Source: an uncultured Oscillospiraceae bacterium (GTDB lineage: Bacteria > Bacillota > Clostridia > Oscillospirales > Oscillospiraceae). Taken from it: DNA of 64,000 bases. Each line of letters starts with the position of its first letter. Within the stretch, counting starts at the first letter, position 1. Location of the stretch: positions 1-64,000 of the forward strand of contig CANQVO010000008.1 of assembly GCA_947627325.1 (NCBI GenBank). The letters are read 5' to 3'. Shown one piece after another: positions 60,432 through 64,000 of this stretch. Made by a program: the position numbers and the translations under genes. Under the pieces are notes generated by a model. The model had not been told where the DNA came from. It did no database searches and was given only the letters and a program-made list of their open reading frames with translations.

Positions 60432-61769
60432 TTGATCACGACCATCCGTAACGCCTGGAAGATCGACGAGCTGCGCCGCAAGCTGCTGTTCACCCTCTTC
60501 GCGCTGCTCATCTTCCGCATGGGCGCGGTCATCCCCGTGCCCTTCATCAGCAGTCAGGCCCTGCAGGGCTACCTGGACGGCCAGTCGGGCACCATCTTCA
60601 GCCTGCTGAACGCCATGAGCGGCGACGCCTTTGCCCAGGCGACGGTATTCGCCCTGAGCATCCAGCCCTATATCAACAGCTCCATCATCATCGAGCTGTT
60701 GTGCATCGCCATCCCCGCCCTGGAGCGGCTGAAGAAGGAGGGCGGCGAGGAGGGCCAGAAGAAGATCGCCGCCATCACCCGCTACGCCACCGTGGCCATC
60801 GCCATTCTCCAGGGCTTTGGCTACTTCACCCTGATCCGCAACTGGAGCGCCCAGTCCACCGTCGCCCTGCTGGACACCCACGGGGTGCCTATGTGGCTGG
60901 TGGGTGTGATCGTGGTCCTGGCCTTTACCGCCGGCTCCGCCTTCCTGATGTGGCTGGGTGAGCAGATCACCGAGTTCGGCATCGGCAACGGCATCTCCAT
61001 GATCCTGTTCGCCGGCATCGTGGCCCGCTTCCCCAGCATGGTCTGGTCCATGATCACCGGCGTGCGGACCTGGCTGGCCGACCATCAGGCCGACGGCGCG
61101 CTCCACCCCGTCTTTGTCCCCCTGTTCCTCATCGGGATGCTGGCCCTGGTCATCTTCATCGTCTTCATCACCAACTCCGAGCGCCGCATCCCCGTGCAGT
61201 ACGCCAAGCGGGTGGTGGGCCGGAAGATGTACGGCGGCCAGTCCACCCACCTGCCCATGAAGGTGAATATGTCCGGCGTTCTGCCCATCATCTTTGCCCA
61301 GGCCATCGCCTCCCTGCCCGCCACCATCGCCGCCTTCGCCGGCGTGACCAACAAGAGCAAGGGCTTCGGCGGCGCGCTGATGCGTCTGATGGACAGCAAC
61401 GGCTGGTTCTACTGCGTGCTCTACTTCCTGCTCATCGTGGGCTTCAGCTACTTCTACTCCAGCATTCAGTTCAACCCCATTGAGGTGGCCAACAACCTGA
61501 AGAACAACGGCGGCTTCGTCCCCGGCTTCCGCCCGGGCAAGCCCACCGCGGAGTTCATCCAGAAGGTCCTGAGCAAGATCACCATGTTCGGCGCGCTGTT
61601 CCTGGCTGTGGTGGCCCTGCTGCCCATCATCACCGGCAACATCGTGGGCAACAACTCCCTGTCCATCGGCGGTACCTCCATCATCATCGTGGTGGGCGTG
61701 GCGCTGGAGACGGTGAAGGCCCTGGAGGCGCAGATGCTCATGCGCCACTACAAGGGCTTCCTGGAGTAA
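60432..61769 (+). CDS. secY: Protein translocase subunit SecY
   Basis: 445 residues, ten membrane segments. TTG start at 60432 (MITTIRNAWKIDELRRKLL) with GAGGTGA seven bases upstream, inside the rplO end. GIQPYINSSIIIELL-like plug region (LSIQPYINSSIIIELL), ERRIPVQYAKR and the C-terminal METVKALEAQMLMRHYKGFL-type end. Forms the membrane channel with SecE/SecG. Confidence 0.98.
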   Translation: MITTIRNAWKIDELRRKLLFTLFALLIFRMGAVIPVPFISSQALQGYLDGQSGTIFSLLNAMSGDAFAQATVFALSIQPYINSSIIIELLCIAIPALERLKKEGGEEGQKKIAAITRYATVAIAILQGFGYFTLIRNWSAQSTVALLDTHGVPMWLVGVIVVLAFTAGSAFLMWLGEQITEFGIGNGISMILFAGIVARFPSMVWSMITGVRTWLADHQADGALHPVFVPLFLIGMLALVIFIVFITNSERRIPVQYAKRVVGRKMYGGQSTHLPMKVNMSGVLPIIFAQAIASLPATIAAFAGVTNKSKGFGGALMRLMDSNGWFYCVLYFLLIVGFSYFYSSIQFNPIEVANNLKNNGGFVPGFRPGKPTAEFIQKVLSKITMFGALFLAVVALLPIITGNIVGNNSLSIGGTSIIIVVGVALETVKALEAQMLMRHYKGFLE

Positions 61770-61780
61770 GAGGTGCGGAT

Positions 61781-62416
61781 ATGAAGCTGATCTTTTTAGG
61801 CGCCCCCGGCGCCGGGAAAGGCACCCAGGCGGACATCTTCGCCGCCAAGCTGAACATCCCCACCATCTCCACCGGCAACATCCTCCGCGCCGCCATCGCC
61901 GACGGCACCGAGACCGGCAAGAAGGCGAAGTCCTATATGGACGCGGGCCAGCTGGTCCCCGACGAGGTCATTTTGAACATCGTCAAGGAGCGGCTGGAAC
62001 AGCCCGACTGCCAAAAGGGCTATATCCTGGACGGGGTGCCCCGCACCCTGGCCCAGGCCCAGGCCCTGGAGGAGATGGGCATCACCTTTGATAAGGTGGT
62101 CTCCCTGGAGGTCAGCGACGAGAGCATCGTCAGCCGCATGAGCGGCCGCCGGGTGTGCGCCAAGTGCGGCGCGCCCTACCACATCGTCGCCAAGCCCCCC
62201 AAGACCGAGGGCGTGTGCGACGCCTGCGGCGGGGCGCTGATCCAGCGCAAGGACGACGCGGCCGAGACCGTTCTGGACCGGCTTCGCGTCTACCACGCCG
62301 AGACAGAGCCCCTCAAGGCGTTCTACGCCCAGCGGGGCCTACTGGTGACGGTGAAGGGCGACGGGGGCTCCATCGAGGAGACCACCCAGGCCGTCTGTCA
62401 AGTCTTGGGCCTGTAA
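61781..62416 (+). CDS. adk: Adenylate kinase
   Basis: 211 residues, long form with zinc-binding LID: P-loop GAPGAGKGTQ, STGNILRAA, LDGVPRTLAQA, and four Cys (CAKCGAPYH and CDACGG). Interconverts ATP, ADP and AMP. 11 bases after secY. Confidence 0.98.
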   Translation: MKLIFLGAPGAGKGTQADIFAAKLNIPTISTGNILRAAIADGTETGKKAKSYMDAGQLVPDEVILNIVKERLEQPDCQKGYILDGVPRTLAQAQALEEMGITFDKVVSLEVSDESIVSRMSGRRVCAKCGAPYHIVAKPPKTEGVCDACGGALIQRKDDAAETVLDRLRVYHAETEPLKAFYAQRGLLVTVKGDGGSIEETTQAVCQVLGL

Positions 62417-62419
62417 GCC

Positions 62420-63190
62420 ATGGAGATGATCTCGCTGCGAACGGCGGAGGAGATCGAAAAGCTCCGCGCCGCCGGACGGATCACCGCCCAGGCCCGGGCC
62501 CTGGCCGAGTCCCTGGTCAAGCCGGGGGTCAGCACCTACCAGATCGACCGGGAGGTGCGTCGGTTCATCCAGAGCAAGGGCGCCAAGCCCAGCTTCCTGG
62601 GGCTCTACGGCTTTCCCGCCTCCATCTGCGCCTCGGTCAACGAGTGCGTCATCCACGGCATCCCCAGCCGCCAGCAGGTCCTGCGGGAGGGAGACATCGT
62701 CTCCATCGACGTGGGCGCTTACCTGAACGGCTACCACGGCGACTGCGCCGGGACCTTCCTGTGCGGCGCCGTCAGCGACCAGGCGAAAAAACTGGTGGAG
62801 GTCACCAAGGAGAGCTTCTTCCAGGGCATCCGCCAGGCCCACCCGGGCAACCGGGTCCGGGACATCGGCGCGGCGGTGCAGAAGTACGTGGAGGGCTTTG
62901 GTTACAGCGTGGTCCGGGATTTTGTGGGCCACGGGGTGGGCCGGGAGATGCACGAGCCCCCCGAGGTGCCCAACTACGGCCCCGCCGGACACGGCCCCCG
63001 GCTCATGCCGGGGATGGTGCTGGCGGTGGAGCCCATGGTCTGCGCCGGGGACTGGCGCGTGGAGAACCTGGACGGCAACTGGACCACCGTTACGGTGGAC
63101 CGGAGCCTGGCCGCCCACTATGAAAACACCATCCTCATCACCGAGGGCGAGCCGGAGATCCTCACCGATCCGGGAGACGGCCATGTCTGA
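62420..63190 (+). CDS. map: Methionine aminopeptidase, type I
   Basis: 256 residues. Metal ligands Asp, Asp, His, Glu, Glu appear in SIDVGAYLNGYHGDCAGTF, VGHGVGREMHEPPEVPNY and VLAVEPM, with the last Glu in YENTILITEGEPEIL. Removes N-terminal Met. Overlaps the KOW protein gene by eight bases. Confidence 0.98.
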   Translation: MEMISLRTAEEIEKLRAAGRITAQARALAESLVKPGVSTYQIDREVRRFIQSKGAKPSFLGLYGFPASICASVNECVIHGIPSRQQVLREGDIVSIDVGAYLNGYHGDCAGTFLCGAVSDQAKKLVEVTKESFFQGIRQAHPGNRVRDIGAAVQKYVEGFGYSVVRDFVGHGVGREMHEPPEVPNYGPAGHGPRLMPGMVLAVEPMVCAGDWRVENLDGNWTTVTVDRSLAAHYENTILITEGEPEILTDPGDGHV

Positions 63191-63482
63191 CCGCACCGGA
63201 TGGATCGTGGAGGCCCAGGCGGGCCGGGATAAGGGGAAGCTGTTTTACGTGGTCGGGGTGGACCGGGAGACGGACCGGCTGCTGCTGGCCGACGGAAAGG
63301 GCCGCAGGCTGGCCCGGCCCAAGCCCAAAAAGCTGGGCCACGTCAAGTGCCTGACCGACCAACGGCGGGAATTTCCCCATCCAGTCACCCTGAAATTACA
63401 GCGAGGAGAAACGGTTTCCAACCGCGAGCTGAGACGGGCGCTGGGCGCCTTCAAGGAGGAAATGAGACTTGGCAAAAGATGA
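63183..63482 (+). CDS. KOW-domain RNA-binding protein (L14e/YbdZ-like small protein of Firmicutes)
   Basis: 99 residues. [22 protein letters not shown] is a KOW-type beta unit resembling archaeal/eukaryotic L14e; the rest is basic ([15 protein letters not shown]). Encoded between map and infA in many Clostridia and Bacilli, overlapping both genes here (eight and fourteen bases). Probably a ribosome-associated RNA-binding protein; function unproven. Confidence 0.85.
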   Translation: MSDRTGWIVEAQAGRDKGKLFYVVGVDRETDRLLLADGKGRRLARPKPKKLGHVKCLTDQRREFPHPVTLKLQRGETVSNRELRRALGAFKEEMRLGKR

Positions 63483-63687
63483 TATGATCGAAGTGGAGGG
63501 CGTGGTCACCGAGGCCCTGCCCAACACCACTTTCAAAGTGGACATCGGGAATGGACACATCATTCTCGCCCACATCTCCGGCAAACTGCGGATGAACTTC
63601 ATCCGCATCCTGCCCGGGGACAAGGTGACGGTCCAAATGTCGCCCTACGACGTGACCCGGGGCCGGATCACCTGGCGTACCAAGTGA
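63469..63687 (+). CDS. infA: Translation initiation factor IF-1
   Basis: 72 residues, S1-type OB fold: [24 protein letters not shown] and [24 protein letters not shown] start at 63469, eight bases after AAGGAGGA. Confidence 0.98.
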   Translation: MAKDDMIEVEGVVTEALPNTTFKVDIGNGHIILAHISGKLRMNFIRILPGDKVTVQMSPYDVTRGRITWRTK

Positions 63688-63811
63688 GCAAGCGCCGTCA
63701 GGCGTGGAAAAAATCAACCATCAACGACCGACCCTGTCCGGGCTTTGCCGGTACGGAAAAGGCTTGCGGCGGGGCGGGGCCATCAAGGCATTCACATGAA
63801 GGAGGTTTCCC

Positions 63812-63925
63812 ATGAAAGTAAGGCCGTCTGTGAAGCCCATGTGCGAGAAGTGCAAGATCATCAAGCGCAAGGGCAAAGTCATGGTCATTTGCGAAAACCC
63901 GAAGCACAAGCAGAGACAAGGTTAA
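63812..63925 (+). CDS. rpmJ: Ribosomal protein L36
   Basis: 37 residues: begins [21 protein letters not shown] and ends [10 protein letters not shown], with the Cys/Cys/Cys/His zinc ligands. GAAGGAGG site eight bases before the ATG. Confidence 0.99.
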   Translation: MKVRPSVKPMCEKCKIIKRKGKVMVICENPKHKQRQG

Positions 63926-63943
63926 AAGGAGGGACAGAAACGT

Positions 63944-64000
63944 ATGGCTCGTATTGCTGGTATTGACTTGCCCAAGGATAAGCGCGTCGAGATCGGGCTG
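63944..64000 (+). CDS. rpsM: Ribosomal protein S13, 5' end only
   Basis: The window stops after 19 codons (MARIAGIDLPKDKRVEIGL), the usual S13 start. AAAGGAGGGAC upstream. Confidence 0.97.
   Translation, partial: MARIAGIDLPKDKRVEIGL

Overview
The window is GC-rich chromosomal DNA from a Gram-positive gut-type anaerobe of the class Clostridia. The best fit is the Oscillospiraceae (Flavonifractor/Lawsonibacter-like). This rests on the complete S10-spc ribosomal operon with a zinc-type S14, CUT1 sugar transport with MsmX-like ATPases, SLH-domain surface proteins, HemZ, and strong Shine-Dalgarno sites before nearly every gene. Genus is inference.

Layout. 0.1-1.8 kb: a beta-helix transferase and a divergent alpha/beta esterase. 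1.9-25.9 kb: a pectin/oligogalacturonide utilisation locus. It holds a pectin methylesterase, an ABC importer (two permeases, a large lipoprotein, two ATPases) interleaved with five unassigned small membrane proteins, a TIM-barrel isomerase, an AraC regulator, KduI, GH28, GH105, KduD, UxaB, UxaA, a MATE exporter, a KDPG aldolase carrying an extra VOC-like domain, and KDG kinase. Together they would import uronide oligomers, de-esterify and hydrolyse them in the cytoplasm, and convert both saturated and unsaturated uronates through KDG and KDPG to pyruvate and glyceraldehyde-3-phosphate. No uronate isomerase (UxaC) is in the window. A 12-base motif recurs at both main promoters.

26.0-28.2 kb: an SLH-anchored NlpC/P60 protein and tRNA-Gly(GCC), both on the minus strand.

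28.28-36.05 kb: the most unusual part, a complete-looking integrated filamentous phage (inovirus) of about 7.76 kb bounded by 15-bp direct repeats. It carries a small leader protein, an HUH Rep, a coat-like protein followed by a terminator, a tip/adsorption-like protein with an intact M23 peptidase domain, several single-pass membrane proteins, a Zot/pI ATPase and an IS30-type transposase, plus a DUF3850-like gene. It is inserted in the 3' end of mnmG. The displaced original mnmG end (codons for EKRGGK and stop) is still readable beside the tRNA promoter.

36.0-50.2 kb: mnmG, an SLH surface protein under a strong promoter, an alanine-racemase-like protein lacking the PLP lysine, dtd, ridA, a secreted protein, then a minus-strand operon (nucleotidyltransferase, NYN/LOTUS-like protein, MBL hydrolase, hemZ, uridine-kinase-like, Mrp) and a YihY membrane protein.

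50.16-64.0 kb: the S10-spc operon from rpsJ to the start of rpsM, with a near-consensus promoter, a structured leader with a terminator-like hairpin, and unusual low-complexity extensions on L3, S3, L16 and L5.
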